A stretch of 64,000 nucleotides of DNA from Actinomycetota bacterium (GCA_009701885.1 WLJH01000001.1:124001-188000); one strand, 5' to 3'. Positions 40,423-49,040 are shown, numbered from the stretch's first letter. Translations and numbers: made by a program. Notes: generated by a model not told the origin, from the sequence alone.

Positions 40423-43049
40423 GCACGCGGGACCGCGGTGTGCTCGCCCCCTTCCGCAGCCTGCTGGGTGCGCAGGCACTCGGGACCGTCCTCGGCCTGC
40501 TGTTCTGGGTGCTGGTCGCCCGCGCGGTCGCCGCGCCCGAGGTCGGCGTGGCCGCGGCCGTCATCACCACCCAGACCCTGCTCGGCCTGCTGGTCTCCCT
40601 CGGTCTCGGCACCCACCTGGTCGCCGAGCTCCCCGCGCACCCGGGCGCCCGCCAGCGCCAGCTGCTGCGACGCTCCCTGCTGGCGGTCGCCGTGGTCGGT
40701 ACCGGCGCCGGCCTGCTGCTGGTGCTCGCCGCCGGCCCGCTCGGGCTGCTGGGGGAGAGCCTCGCGGCAGCGGTCGACGAGCCGCTGGACGCGACCGTGA
40801 TGGTGCTCGGCGTCGTCGGCGCCGGGTGGGCCCTCGTGGTCGACGAGGCCACCCTCGGACTGCGGCGCTCGTCGCTGCAGGTCTGGCGCAACCTGTGCGC
40901 CTCCGGCCTGCGCTTCCCGCTCGTCGCGGCACTGCTGCTCCTCGGCTCCGCCGACTCGACGGTCCTCCAGCTGGCCTGGGTCGCACCCCTGCTGCTCTCG
41001 GTGGCCCTGCTCGTGCTGGTCGTGCACCGCGGCACCGAGCCGGGGGAGCAGGTGTCAGCCACCCGCCCCACCTTCACCGAGGACGTACGCCGGACCGCGC
41101 GACCGGCGCTGAGCCACCAGGGCCTGAACCTGGCCGTCGCCGCGGCCACGCAGGTGGTCCCGGTGGTCGCGGCCGTCGCGCTTGCCCCGGCCGACAACGC
41201 CGCCTTCACGATCGCCTGGCGGGTCGCCACCGTGGCCTTCCTGCCGCCGTACCTCGTGGCCGTGGCGTTGTACGCCCACGGCGCGAGCCTCGACGCGGGC
41301 ACCTTCCGCCGCACGATGGGGCGCACGCTCCCCGCAGCCCTGCTGCTCGGCCTCGGGCTCTGCGTGGGTGCGGTCGCCCTGGGCCGCCCCGGGCTGCTCG
41401 TCTTCGGCGAGCAGTACGCCGAGGCCTCCTACCTCCTGCTCTGCCTGCTCGTCCCGGCCGGGACGTGGATGGTCGTCAAGGACCACCTCGTGGCCTGGTG
41501 GCGGGCGCAGCGGGAGTTCCGGCTGGCCACCCGGCTCGCCGCTGCCTCCGTGCTGCTCGAGGTCAGCGCCGCCGGCCTCGGGGCGACCGTCGGCGGCGCA
41601 CGGGGCCTGGCCCTCGGCTGGCTGGGCGGCATGGCCCTCAGCGCCCTGCTCGGGTGGCGCTGGTGGAGCCGTCCTCTCGTCGGCCTGCCGTGGTCGCTCA
41701 GCCTGCGGGACCGCACACCCGCCGGGCCGAACCCACCCACGCCCACCACCGATCTCACCTCCACGACCCCGAGCCCCAGGACGACACCGATGCCCACGCC
41801 CACCTCCACCCTCGACCGACAGGCCGACCGCCGGACCGGCCGCAGGCCCGACCGCAGGGACGACCACGGAGCCCTGCGCCCCGTGGCAGCCGGCCTGCTC
41901 GCCGTCCTCGGCGTCGCGGTGCTCGGCACCGCCCTGGTCGCCGGTCTCGGCAGCCTGGGCACCGCTCCCGGAGACAGCCTCGACGACGGCTCGGCGAGCA
42001 CCGTCGCCGCCGAGGTCGCGCGGTGCGACGTCGAGCGGCGCCGGGACCTGCTGGTCGACCTGGGCGTGCAGGTCGCCACCGGCGACCCCGCCCAGCCCCT
42101 GCGCAGCACCCGCGAGGTGCGACGTCTGGTCGCCCGCGTCGCCGACGCGGGCGCGACCGTCGTCTCCACCGACGTCGGGTGGCCCGACGTGCAGCCGAGC
42201 CGCGGGACGCCGCCGCGCTGGGACGGCCTCGACCGTCTGCTCGACGCCGCCGCTGCCCGGGACCTCCGGGTCCGGGTCCAGCTCACGGGCATGCCCTCCT
42301 GGGCCCTGGACGACCCGGCAGCGTCCCCGGAGGTCGCGCGCTGGCAGCCGCCCCGCAGTCGCGCAGAGCTGCGCCGGTGGCAGGGGTTCGTGCGGTCCGC
42401 GCTGCAGCACCTCGACGGCCGCGCCGACTTCGTCGAGGTCTGGAACGAGCCCGACAACCCGACGTACTGGTCCAGCGGGGTCGACCCGGCCGCGTTCGCC
42501 CGGCTCCTGGAGGCCACCGCCCCGGTGGTGCGTCGCTGGGCGCCCGAGTCGAGCCTGGTCACCGGCGGTCTGGCCGGCAACGACCTCGGCTACCTCGAGG
42601 CGCTCTACGCGGCCCTCGGCCCGGGGGAGCGGCCCTTCGACCTGGTCGGCGTGCACCCCTTCACCGGGTCGCGCCCGCCCGCCTCGGAGGACCCGGGGGC
42701 GCGCTACGAGACGGAGCTCGGTGCCGTCGACCTCACCTTCACCGGCTACCGGGACCTGCACGGCGTGATGACCGCCAACGGCGACGGTGACCTGGGCCTC
42801 TACCTCGGCGAGTTCGGCTACAGCACCACCGCGCAGGACGGGTACGACGCCGTCCCCGACGAGCAGAGGGCGCGCTACCTCTCGCAGGCCCTCGACCTGG
42901 CCGCGTGCGACCGGTTCGTGACCGCGGTCGGGTGGTACTACCTCCACCCGACCCGCTGGGACGACCCGGCCTGGACCCTGCTGGACGAGCGCCTGCGCCC
43001 CTCGCTCACCTACGACGCGCTGGTCGAGTGGACGCGGGGACGGGTGTGA
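40419..43049 (+). CDS. Fusion of polysaccharide flippase and clan GH-A glycoside hydrolase
   Basis: An 876-residue frame with no internal stop. Residues 1 to about 430 are a MOP-superfamily (Wzx/MATE-like) flippase with some 12 helices. A Thr/Pro-rich linker (about 432-465) and an Arg/Asp-rich stretch lead to one more transmembrane helix (489-512). The rest is a (beta/alpha)8 hydrolase with acid/base E677 in VWNEPDNP and nucleophile E798 in LGEFGYST, as in GH39/GH5-type enzymes. The hydrolase would face outside. An internal ATG at 41790 (residue 458) has AGGA 8 bases upstream, so a separate hydrolase may also be made. It may trim or release the exported glycan. Confidence 0.8.
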   Translation: MSTRDRGVLAPFRSLLGAQALGTVLGLLFWVLVARAVAAPEVGVAAAVITTQTLLGLLVSLGLGTHLVAELPAHPGARQRQLLRRSLLAVAVVGTGAGLLLVLAAGPLGLLGESLAAAVDEPLDATVMVLGVVGAGWALVVDEATLGLRRSSLQVWRNLCASGLRFPLVAALLLLGSADSTVLQLAWVAPLLLSVALLVLVVHRGTEPGEQVSATRPTFTEDVRRTARPALSHQGLNLAVAAATQVVPVVAAVALAPADNAAFTIAWRVATVAFLPPYLVAVALYAHGASLDAGTFRRTMGRTLPAALLLGLGLCVGAVALGRPGLLVFGEQYAEASYLLLCLLVPAGTWMVVKDHLVAWWRAQREFRLATRLAAASVLLEVSAAGLGATVGGARGLALGWLGGMALSALLGWRWWSRPLVGLPWSLSLRDRTPAGPNPPTPTTDLTSTTPSPRTTPMPTPTSTLDRQADRRTGRRPDRRDDHGALRPVAAGLLAVLGVAVLGTALVAGLGSLGTAPGDSLDDGSASTVAAEVARCDVERRRDLLVDLGVQVATGDPAQPLRSTREVRRLVARVADAGATVVSTDVGWPDVQPSRGTPPRWDGLDRLLDAAAARDLRVRVQLTGMPSWALDDPAASPEVARWQPPRSRAELRRWQGFVRSALQHLDGRADFVEVWNEPDNPTYWSSGVDPAAFARLLEATAPVVRRWAPESSLVTGGLAGNDLGYLEALYAALGPGERPFDLVGVHPFTGSRPPASEDPGARYETELGAVDLTFTGYRDLHGVMTANGDGDLGLYLGEFGYSTTAQDGYDAVPDEQRARYLSQALDLAACDRFVTAVGWYYLHPTRWDDPAWTLLDERLRPSLTYDALVEWTRGRV

Positions 43050-43076
43050 ACGCGCGCGACGGGGGTCTTGAGTTGG

Positions 43077-43082
43077 TAGCGT
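43077..43082 (+). promoter_or_regulatory. Putative -10 (TAGCGT) for the second half of the glycan cluster
   Basis: TAGCGT lies in the only sizeable gap inside the cluster (43050-43145), about 64 bases before the small Cys/His gene, and may give a second transcript starting here. Confidence 0.35.
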
Positions 43083-43108
43083 GCGGCCGTCGGTCGCGGG
43101 GGGTGGCC

Positions 43109-43127
43109 GGCAGGTCCCTGTCCTGCC
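43109..43127 (+). promoter_or_regulatory. Stem-loop just before a ribosome site
   Basis: GGCAGG-TCCCTGT-CCTGCC forms a 6-bp stem ending 3 bases before AGGAGG (43131-43136), the ribosome site of the small gene at 43146. The placement would allow it to influence translation. Confidence 0.3.
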
Positions 43128-43145
43128 ACCAGGAGGTCGCTCCGC

Positions 43146-43325
43146 GTGCCGCACGCGTCTCTGCCGAGGTTCTCGGTCTGTCGTTGCGGGCACCGTCGCG
43201 ACGCCCACAAGCACTACCGGCCCGGCAGCGACTGCGGGTTGTGCGCCTGCACCCGGTTCCGGGCCCGGCTGTTCGGCGGGTCCTCCGGTGACGGCGAGCC
43301 CAGCGGGGACGGCCCCCGCGCCTGA
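43146..43325 (+). CDS. Small Cys/His-rich protein (59 residues)
   Basis: The frame runs GTG to TGA with a perfect AGGAGG ribosome site 9 bases upstream. The product has the dense motif VCRCGHRRDAHKHYRPGSD followed by CGLCACTRF: five Cys and four His within 27 residues, ordered as a CxCGH...AHxHYRxGxDCxLCxC pattern. I have seen similar short proteins in other actinobacteria, and they look like zinc-binding or zinc-ribbon peptides, but no function is known to me. The last 38 bases overlap the start of the deacetylase gene in another frame, so the two are probably translationally coupled. Confidence 0.72.
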   Translation: MPHASLPRFSVCRCGHRRDAHKHYRPGSDCGLCACTRFRARLFGGSSGDGEPSGDGPRA

Positions 43326-44121
43326 CGTGTCGGCCGCGGCGCGTCCGCTGCCGGTGCTGATGTACCACTCGGTCGGCGGACCGGTGCCGGAGCGGCTGCG
43401 CGAGCTCTCGGTGCCTGCCGACCGGCTCGACGAGCAGCTCGGTGCCCTCGCCGACGCGGGCTACGCCCTCCTCGGGTTGACCGAGGCACTGGCCCGGCAC
43501 GCCCGGGGCGACCGGGTCGTCGCGCTGACTTTCGACGACGGCTACACCGACTTCGTCCACGCCGGTCTGGAGGTGCTCGCGCGCCACGACGCACGCAGCA
43601 CGCTCTACGTCCCGACCCGTCACCTCGGCGGGCACGCCACCTGGCTGCCCGACGGGGGACACCTCGCGATCCTCGACGCGCGAGCGGTCCGCGAGGTCGC
43701 CGACCGCGGCCACGAGATCGGCAGCCACGGAGCGGTGCACGTGCCCCTCGACGTGCTCCCCGGTGCGCTGGCAGCCGCCCAGCTGCGGGAGAGCCGGCAC
43801 GCGCTCGAGGACGTGGTGGCACGCCGTGTGGAGTCGTTCTGCTACCCCCACGGCTACCACTCGCGCCGGCTGCGCGAGCAGGTGCGGCGAGCGGGGTACA
43901 CCAACGCCTGCGCGATCGGGCACCGCACCAGCCCGCCCGGCGAGGACCCGCGGGCCGTGTCCCGGCTGCTCGTCGGGCCCGACCACGACGGGCCAGCCGT
44001 GCTCCGGCTTGTCCACGGGGGCGGCCCCCACGGGCCGGTCCCCGCCCTCAAGCGCCTGGCCGGCCCGGCCTGGCGCGCCACCCGCCGTACGGCGCTCGCG
44101 ACCGGGAGGACCTGGACATGA
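43288..44121 (+). CDS. Polysaccharide deacetylase family protein
   Basis: A 277-residue NodB-fold protein. LPVLMYHSVGG opens the domain, VALTFDDGYTDF carries the metal-binding Asp-Asp, IGSHGAVHVPLDVL supplies the HxxxH-type ligands, and CYPHGYHSRRLREQV follows. These enzymes remove N- or O-acetyl groups from glycans. No signal peptide is visible, so it probably acts in the cytoplasm on lipid-linked precursors or nucleotide sugars, or is exported by an unrecognised route. The GTG start at 43288 lies inside the preceding small gene. Confidence 0.83.
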   Translation: MTASPAGTAPAPDVSAAARPLPVLMYHSVGGPVPERLRELSVPADRLDEQLGALADAGYALLGLTEALARHARGDRVVALTFDDGYTDFVHAGLEVLARHDARSTLYVPTRHLGGHATWLPDGGHLAILDARAVREVADRGHEIGSHGAVHVPLDVLPGALAAAQLRESRHALEDVVARRVESFCYPHGYHSRRLREQVRRAGYTNACAIGHRTSPPGEDPRAVSRLLVGPDHDGPAVLRLVHGGGPHGPVPALKRLAGPAWRATRRTALATGRTWT

Positions 44122-45125
44122 CCGACACCACCGACCCCGCCGTCCCCGCCGTCCGGCCCGCTGACGAGCCCACGCCCGACGTGGGTCCCGTGGCCAGCAT
44201 CGGCGTGCTGGTCTGCACCCACGCCCCCGAGCGCCTCGACCAGGTCGCCCGCGCCGTGGCATCCCTGGACACCCAGACCCGGGTGCCCGACGAGGTCCTG
44301 GTGATGGTGGACGGCACCGAGCAGCTCGCCCGGATGGTGCGCGCCACGCTGCCCCCGGTCCTGCCGCGCACCGGGCTCACCGTGCGCGTGTCGGCCGTGG
44401 GCAGCAACCGCGGTGTCTCGGTGGCGCGCACCCTGGGGGCGCAGCAGATGAGCACCGACGTCGTGGCCTTCCTCGACGACGACGCCGAGGCCGAGCCCGG
44501 CTGGCTGGCCGCCCTCGCCGTCCCGCTGGACGACCCCCGCGTCATCGGCAGCTCGGGCTGGTCCGAGCCGGCGTGGATCGGCCGTCGGCCCGCCTGGCTG
44601 CCCGACGAGTTCCTCTGGACGGTCGGCTGCTCCTACGCCGGGATGCCGACCGAGCCGGCCCGCGTCCGCAACGTCTACGGCGGGTGCGCGGCCGTGCGCC
44701 GCCAGCTCTTCCTGGACCTCGGCGGGTACGACGCCGACCTGGGCCACGGCGCCGGACGCAGCGGTGGGGGCGAGGAGGCCGACTTCGGCCTCCGGGCCGC
44801 GGCAGCGACCGGCGGGGAGTTCGCCTTCGAGCCCTCGGCGGTCATCCGCCACCGCGTGCCCGCGGCCCGGCTGACCTGGCGCTACTACCTCGAGCGCTGC
44901 CGCAGCGAGGGCGAGCTCAAGGCGCACATGGCCGCCGCCTCCGCGCCCGGCTCGCTCGGCCCCGAGGTCGGCTTCGCCCGGGCCCTGCCCGGTGCGGTGG
45001 TGCGGGCCCTGCTGCGCCCCGGGCACCGGGCCGAGGCGCTGGGGCTGGTGCTGGGGGCCCTGGCCGTGGTCACCGGCCTGGTCACCGGGTCGGTCCAGGC
45101 CCGGCGGCCGAGGAGACGCGCGTGA
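44118..45125 (+). CDS. Family 2 glycosyltransferase
   Basis: A 335-residue GT-A enzyme: IGVLVCTHAPERLDQV, SNRGVSVARTLGAQQ, the metal-binding FLDDDAEAEPGWL and the acceptor/base region GGGEEADFGLRA. A C-terminal hydrophobic segment (GLVLGALAVVTGLVTG) followed by RRPRRRA may anchor it to the inner face of the membrane. Its ATG overlaps the deacetylase stop by 4 bases and its own stop overlaps the next gene by 4. Sugar specificity is unknown. Confidence 0.86.
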   Translation: MTDTTDPAVPAVRPADEPTPDVGPVASIGVLVCTHAPERLDQVARAVASLDTQTRVPDEVLVMVDGTEQLARMVRATLPPVLPRTGLTVRVSAVGSNRGVSVARTLGAQQMSTDVVAFLDDDAEAEPGWLAALAVPLDDPRVIGSSGWSEPAWIGRRPAWLPDEFLWTVGCSYAGMPTEPARVRNVYGGCAAVRRQLFLDLGGYDADLGHGAGRSGGGEEADFGLRAAAATGGEFAFEPSAVIRHRVPAARLTWRYYLERCRSEGELKAHMAAASAPGSLGPEVGFARALPGAVVRALLRPGHRAEALGLVLGALAVVTGLVTGSVQARRPRRRA

Positions 45126-46360
45126 GGGTCCTGCTGCTGGCGCAGTTCTACCCCCCGGTCATCGGCGGGGAGGAGCGTCACGTCCGCAACCTGGCCGTCG
45201 CGCTGGCCGCGCGCGGCCTCGACGTGCACGTCGGGACCCTCGACACCGACCGCGGGACCCCGCAGCAGGACCCGGGCGTGACCGTCCACGTTCTGGAGCA
45301 CGTCGGGTCGCGGGTGCCGGGCCTGTACCCGACGGCCGACCGTCCCCTGGCGCTGCCGGTCCCGGACCCGCTGACCACCCGCGACCTCTCCCGCCTGGTG
45401 CGCGAGCTCCGGCCCGACGTGGTGCACGCCCACAACTGGATCGTCGGCTCGTGGACCGCGCTGCCCTCGGCGTACCGGATCCCGCTGGTGCTCTCCCTGC
45501 ACGACTACGGCCACGTCTGCGCCACCAAGCGGCTCATGCGGGAGGGCCACCCCTGCGAGGGGCCGAGCCCGCGCCGCTGCCTGCCGTGCGCGGGGGAGCA
45601 CTACGGCTCCGGCCGCGGCCAGGTGGTGTACGCCGCCGTGCGCGCCGGCCTGCCGTGGCGTCGGCGCGCGGCCGACCTGTTCACCCCGGTGAGCTCCTAC
45701 GTCGCGCAGGCCAACGGACTGCACACCGACGGGTCGCGCTTCGAGGTCGTGCCCAACTTCGTGCCCGACGACCTGCTGACGCGGGGGCGGACGCCTCGCG
45801 ACCCGGACCTCCCCGCCGGTCCCTACCTCTTCTTCGCCGGCGACCTCTCCGAGCAGAAGGGCGTGGGCACGCTGCTGCGCGCCTGGGAGCGGTTGCCCGC
45901 GGGCCGCCCGGAGCTGGTGCTGGTGGGGCGTCCCTCGATGCCGCTCGACGACCTGCCCGCGGATGTCTCCGTGCACCACCACTGGGAGCACGAGCGGGTG
46001 GTCAGCGGGTTCCAGCACGCGCTCGCGGCGGCCCTCCCGAGCCAGTGGCCCGACCCGTGCCCCACGACCGTCCTGGAGGCGATGGCCCTCGGGACGCCCC
46101 TGGTCACCACCCACCTCGGCGGGATCGCCGACATGGTCACCCACGAGCGCTCGGCGCTCGTGGTGCCGCCCGGGGACGTGCCCGCGACGGCCGCGGCGCT
46201 GCAGCGCCTGGTCGAGGACGACGTGCTGCGTGCGCGGCTGACGGCGGGTGGTCGCGAGGACGTGCGACCGTTCCTGCAGGGCCGGGTGGCCGAGCAGCTT
46301 GAGGCCGCCTACCGCAGGCTGGTGGCGAGCTCGGGCTCGACGGAGGCCGCGCGGGGCTGA
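45122..46360 (+). CDS. Family 4 glycosyltransferase
   Basis: A 412-residue GT-B enzyme with LLLAQFYPPVIGGEERHVRNLA at the N-terminus (shown in part), SLHDYGHVCATKRL, a cysteine-containing CEGPSPRRCLPC segment common in one GT4 subgroup, YLFFAGDLSEQKGVGTLL, and PDPCPTTVLEAMALGTPLV as the nucleotide-sugar motif. It is the last gene of the glycan cluster. Its 3' end overlaps the 3' end of the convergent ctaA gene by 52 bases, so there is no room for a terminator between them. Confidence 0.86.
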   Translation: MRVLLLAQFYPPVIGGEERHVRNLAVALAARGLDVHVGTLDTDRGTPQQDPGVTVHVLEHVGSRVPGLYPTADRPLALPVPDPLTTRDLSRLVRELRPDVVHAHNWIVGSWTALPSAYRIPLVLSLHDYGHVCATKRLMREGHPCEGPSPRRCLPCAGEHYGSGRGQVVYAAVRAGLPWRRRAADLFTPVSSYVAQANGLHTDGSRFEVVPNFVPDDLLTRGRTPRDPDLPAGPYLFFAGDLSEQKGVGTLLRAWERLPAGRPELVLVGRPSMPLDDLPADVSVHHHWEHERVVSGFQHALAAALPSQWPDPCPTTVLEAMALGTPLVTTHLGGIADMVTHERSALVVPPGDVPATAAALQRLVEDDVLRARLTAGGREDVRPFLQGRVAEQLEAAYRRLVASSGSTEAARG

Positions 46361-47235
46361 GCCGGCTCGGGGTGGCGCACTCGCAGCAGCACCCAGGTCG
46401 TGGAGGCGGCCAGCACGCCGGCACCCAGCAGGTGCACGCCGACCAGCACCTCGGGCAGGCCGGTGAAGTACTGCACGAAGCCGACGGCGCCCTGGGCCAG
46501 CTGCAGGCCCAGCAGCAGCCAGGTCGCCCGGATCGCCGCGCGGTCGGCGCGGCTGGCATGGAGGGCCGCACCGAGCCCGATCGTCATGCCGATGTAGAGG
46601 AAGACCGAGTCGGCGTGCAGCTGGCTCCACTGCACGGGGTCCAGGCCGTTGCGCGCGACGTCGGCGTCGCCCGCGTGCGGGCCCGAGCCGGTCACGATCG
46701 TGCCGAGGTAGAGCACGACGTAGCCGACGGCGAAGACCCCCCAGGCCAGCGCCACCAGAGGTCCACGGGCGGCCGGGACCGGCCGATCGAGCTGCTGGAG
46801 GAATCGCACCGACAGGGAGACCAGCACCATCGAGAGCATCAGGTGCAGGGCGACCGCCCACGGGTTGAGGTCGACCAGCACCGTGATGCCACCGATGACG
46901 GCCTGGAGCGGGATGCCCAGCGCCAGGACGAGCGCCAGGCGACGCAGCTCGCGCCGCCCGGTGCGCCACGCGGCGAGGAAGGTCAGCACGGCGATGGCCA
47001 CCAGCACGAAGGTCAGCAGTCGGTTGCCGAACTCGATGACGCCGTGCAGGCCGAGCTCGCCGTGCGGGGTGAAGCTCTCGTCGGTGCAGCGCGGCCAGGT
47101 GGGGCACCCCAGGCCGGAGCCGGTCAGCCGCACGGCCCCACCCGTGACGACGATCAGGATGTTGGCGACCAGGCTCGCCCAGCCGGCCCACCGGGCCTGG
47201 CGCAGCCGGGTGTCCTGCAGGGTCTCGAGCGTCAT
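46309..47235 (-). CDS. ctaA: Heme A synthase (COX15/CtaA family)
   Basis: A 308-residue membrane protein with eight helices in two four-helix halves. It oxidises heme O to heme A for cytochrome oxidase. The first extracytoplasmic loop has the GCPTWPRC cysteine pair typical of bacterial CtaA, and heme-ligand histidines appear in LHGVIEFGNRLL, ALHLMLSM, QLHADSVF and GVHLLGAG. The ATG at 47233-47235 has GGGAG 8 bases upstream; a GTG at 47242-47244 would overlap the ABC permease stop by 4. The gene lies downstream of an ABC-2 exporter pair, a common actinobacterial arrangement. Confidence 0.93.
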   Translation of the reverse strand: MTLETLQDTRLRQARWAGWASLVANILIVVTGGAVRLTGSGLGCPTWPRCTDESFTPHGELGLHGVIEFGNRLLTFVLVAIAVLTFLAAWRTGRRELRRLALVLALGIPLQAVIGGITVLVDLNPWAVALHLMLSMVLVSLSVRFLQQLDRPVPAARGPLVALAWGVFAVGYVVLYLGTIVTGSGPHAGDADVARNGLDPVQWSQLHADSVFLYIGMTIGLGAALHASRADRAAIRATWLLLGLQLAQGAVGFVQYFTGLPEVLVGVHLLGAGVLAASTTWVLLRVRHPEPAQPRAASVEPELATSLR

Positions 47236-47240
47236 GGGCG

Positions 47241-48014
47241 TCACTCCCACTGGAAGGTCCGGGCAGTCAGGACGGTACCCACCAGTGCCCAGGCACCGAG
47301 AGCCACCAACGACGTGACCTCCACCGCACCGTCGACCAGCGCGGCACGCATGCCCTCGCCCAGCGCACCGGACGGCAGCCACTGCGCGACCTCGCCGAAC
47401 CCGCCGTACGCCGAGGCCGGCAGGACCACCGCGCCACCAGCCATCAGCAGCAGGTAGACCAGGTTGGCCGCAGCGAGCGTCGCCTCGGCCCGCAGCGTGC
47501 CGGCCACCAACAGCCCGATCGCGGCGAAGGCCGCGGTGCCCAGGACCCCGACGAGCAGCGCGCCCAGCACGGACCCGCCCGACACGACCGGGTCCCAGCC
47601 CAGCGCGAGCGCCGTGCCGCCGAGGACGAGGAGCTGGAGCATCTCGACCAGCAGCAGCGCGAGGACCTTGCCGGCCAGCAGGCCGGAGCGCGGCAGCGGG
47701 GAGCTGCCGAGCCACTTGATCACGCCGTAGCGCCGCTCGAAGCCCGTGGCGATCGCCAGGGAGGTGAAGGCGGTCGACATCACGGCGAGGGCCAGCACGC
47801 CGGGGGCGAAGGTGTCGACCGCCGAGGCGTCGAGCTCCAGCCCGACCCGCTCGGAGCCGGCGACCGCTCCGACCAGCACGATCACCGGGATCACCACGGC
47901 CAGCAGCAGCTGCTCGCCGTTGCGCAGCATCAGCCGCGCCTCGGTGCGGGCCTGCGCCAGGACCTGACGGAGGAGCGGGGCGGCGCCGGGCCGCGGGGCG
48001 AAGGTGCCGCTCAC
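47241..48014 (-). CDS. ABC-2 type transporter permease
   Basis: A 257-residue permease with six predicted helices: LLLAVVIPVIVLVGAVAG, VLALAVMSTAFTSLAIATGF, LLAGKVLALLLVEMLQLLVL and so on. GFERRYGVIKWLGSSPLPRSGLL is the usual cytoplasmic loop of these exporters. It pairs with the ATPase upstream (GTGA overlap). Such pairs next to ctaA are widespread in actinobacteria, but their substrate is not established. Confidence 0.88.
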   Translation of the reverse strand: MSGTFAPRPGAAPLLRQVLAQARTEARLMLRNGEQLLLAVVIPVIVLVGAVAGSERVGLELDASAVDTFAPGVLALAVMSTAFTSLAIATGFERRYGVIKWLGSSPLPRSGLLAGKVLALLLVEMLQLLVLGGTALALGWDPVVSGGSVLGALLVGVLGTAAFAAIGLLVAGTLRAEATLAAANLVYLLLMAGGAVVLPASAYGGFGEVAQWLPSGALGEGMRAALVDGAVEVTSLVALGAWALVGTVLTARTFQWE

Positions 48015-48994
48015 GCCACGACCCCGTCCCGCCGCGGGTCGGGGGAGTCCGCCTCATCGTCCAGGCCGCGCCCCGTCAGCTCGAGGAAGACGTCCTCCAG
48101 GGTGCGGGTGCCCAGGCTCAACGACTCCGGCAGCACGCCCTGCTCCTCGCACCACCGCGAGACCCGCGCGAGCGTCGAGGCGTCCGCGGGCCCAGTGACC
48201 AGCAGGCTCAGGGCATCGAGCACGGTGACGGTCGTGCCCGGCCCCAGCGCGGCCGTCAGCGACTCCGGCGCGTCGGGCGGGAAGGGACTGGTGACCACGA
48301 GCCGGATCGTGGAGACGGAGCCGCCGCGGGTGAGCTCGACGGGGGACCCCGTGGCGATCAACCGGCCGCGGTCGATGATGTGGATGGTGTCCGCGAGCCG
48401 CTCGGCCTCGTCCATGTAGTGCGTGGTCAGCACGACCGTCACACCGTCGGCCCGCAGCTCCTCGAGCAGCTCCCAGGTCGTGCGGCGCGCCTGCGGGTCC
48501 ATCCCCGCGGTCGGCTCGTCGACGAAGACCAGCTCCGGGCGGCCCACGAGCGCGCACGCCAGCCCGAGGCGCTGCTGCTGCCCGCCCGAGAGCCGGCGGT
48601 ACGGCGTCCGCCCGCAGTCCGCGAGACCCAGCCGCTCCACGAGCAGCTCGTGGGGGAGCGGGTGGGCGTGCAGCGACGCGGCGTGGCGCAGCATCTCCTC
48701 GGCCCGGATGCCCGACCAGGCGCCCCCGCTCTGGAGCATGACGCCGATCCGCGGCAGCAGCGCCCGGCGGTCGGCCTGCGGGTCGAGCCCGAGCACGCGC
48801 ACCGTGCCGCGCTGCGGGCGGCGGTAGCCCTCGCACGTCTCCAGGGTCGTGGTCTTGCCCGCGCCGTTGGGCCCGAGCACGGCGGTGATGCTGCCGCGGG
48901 CGACGGTGAGCGAGAGCCCGTCGACGGCACGCTTCGCGCCGTACCGCATCTCGAGGGCGTCGACGACGACGGCGGGCTCGTGGTCGTCGTGCAC
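48011..48994 (-). CDS. ABC transporter ATP-binding protein
   Basis: A 327-residue ATPase of the DrrA/NatA type: Walker A LGPNGAGKTTTLE, Q-loop VMLQSGGAW, signature RLSGGQQQRLGLACAL, Walker B LVFVDEPTAGMDPQ and H-loop LTTHYMDEAE, then a C-terminal regulatory extension. It drives the ABC-2 permease encoded next. The GTG start is 6 bases after a minus-strand TAGACT (49001-49006) with no ribosome site, so the operon ABC-permease-ctaA is probably leaderless. Confidence 0.92.
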   Translation of the reverse strand: MHDDHEPAVVVDALEMRYGAKRAVDGLSLTVARGSITAVLGPNGAGKTTTLETCEGYRRPQRGTVRVLGLDPQADRRALLPRIGVMLQSGGAWSGIRAEEMLRHAASLHAHPLPHELLVERLGLADCGRTPYRRLSGGQQQRLGLACALVGRPELVFVDEPTAGMDPQARRTTWELLEELRADGVTVVLTTHYMDEAERLADTIHIIDRGRLIATGSPVELTRGGSVSTIRLVVTSPFPPDAPESLTAALGPGTTVTVLDALSLLVTGPADASTLARVSRWCEEQGVLPESLSLGTRTLEDVFLELTGRGLDDEADSPDPRRDGVVA

Positions 48995-49000
48995 CCCGGC

Positions 49001-49006
49001 AGTCTA
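49001..49006 (-). promoter_or_regulatory. Putative -10 (TAGACT) for the leftward ABC-ctaA operon
   Basis: TAGACT (minus strand) ends 6 bases before the GTG at 48994. With the rightward TACAGT at 49041-49046 it forms a compact divergent promoter region in a 58-bp gap, both transcripts being leaderless. Confidence 0.5.
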
Positions 49007-49040
49007 GGGAGCCCTCCCACACGGGCTGCGGGCGCACTCC

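Noticed and set aside
46309..48057. A single large minus-strand protein joining ctaA and the ABC permease region
   Set aside because: Only the ctaA part has family motifs; the upstream extension is the wrong frame of the permease gene, which is itself well supported.
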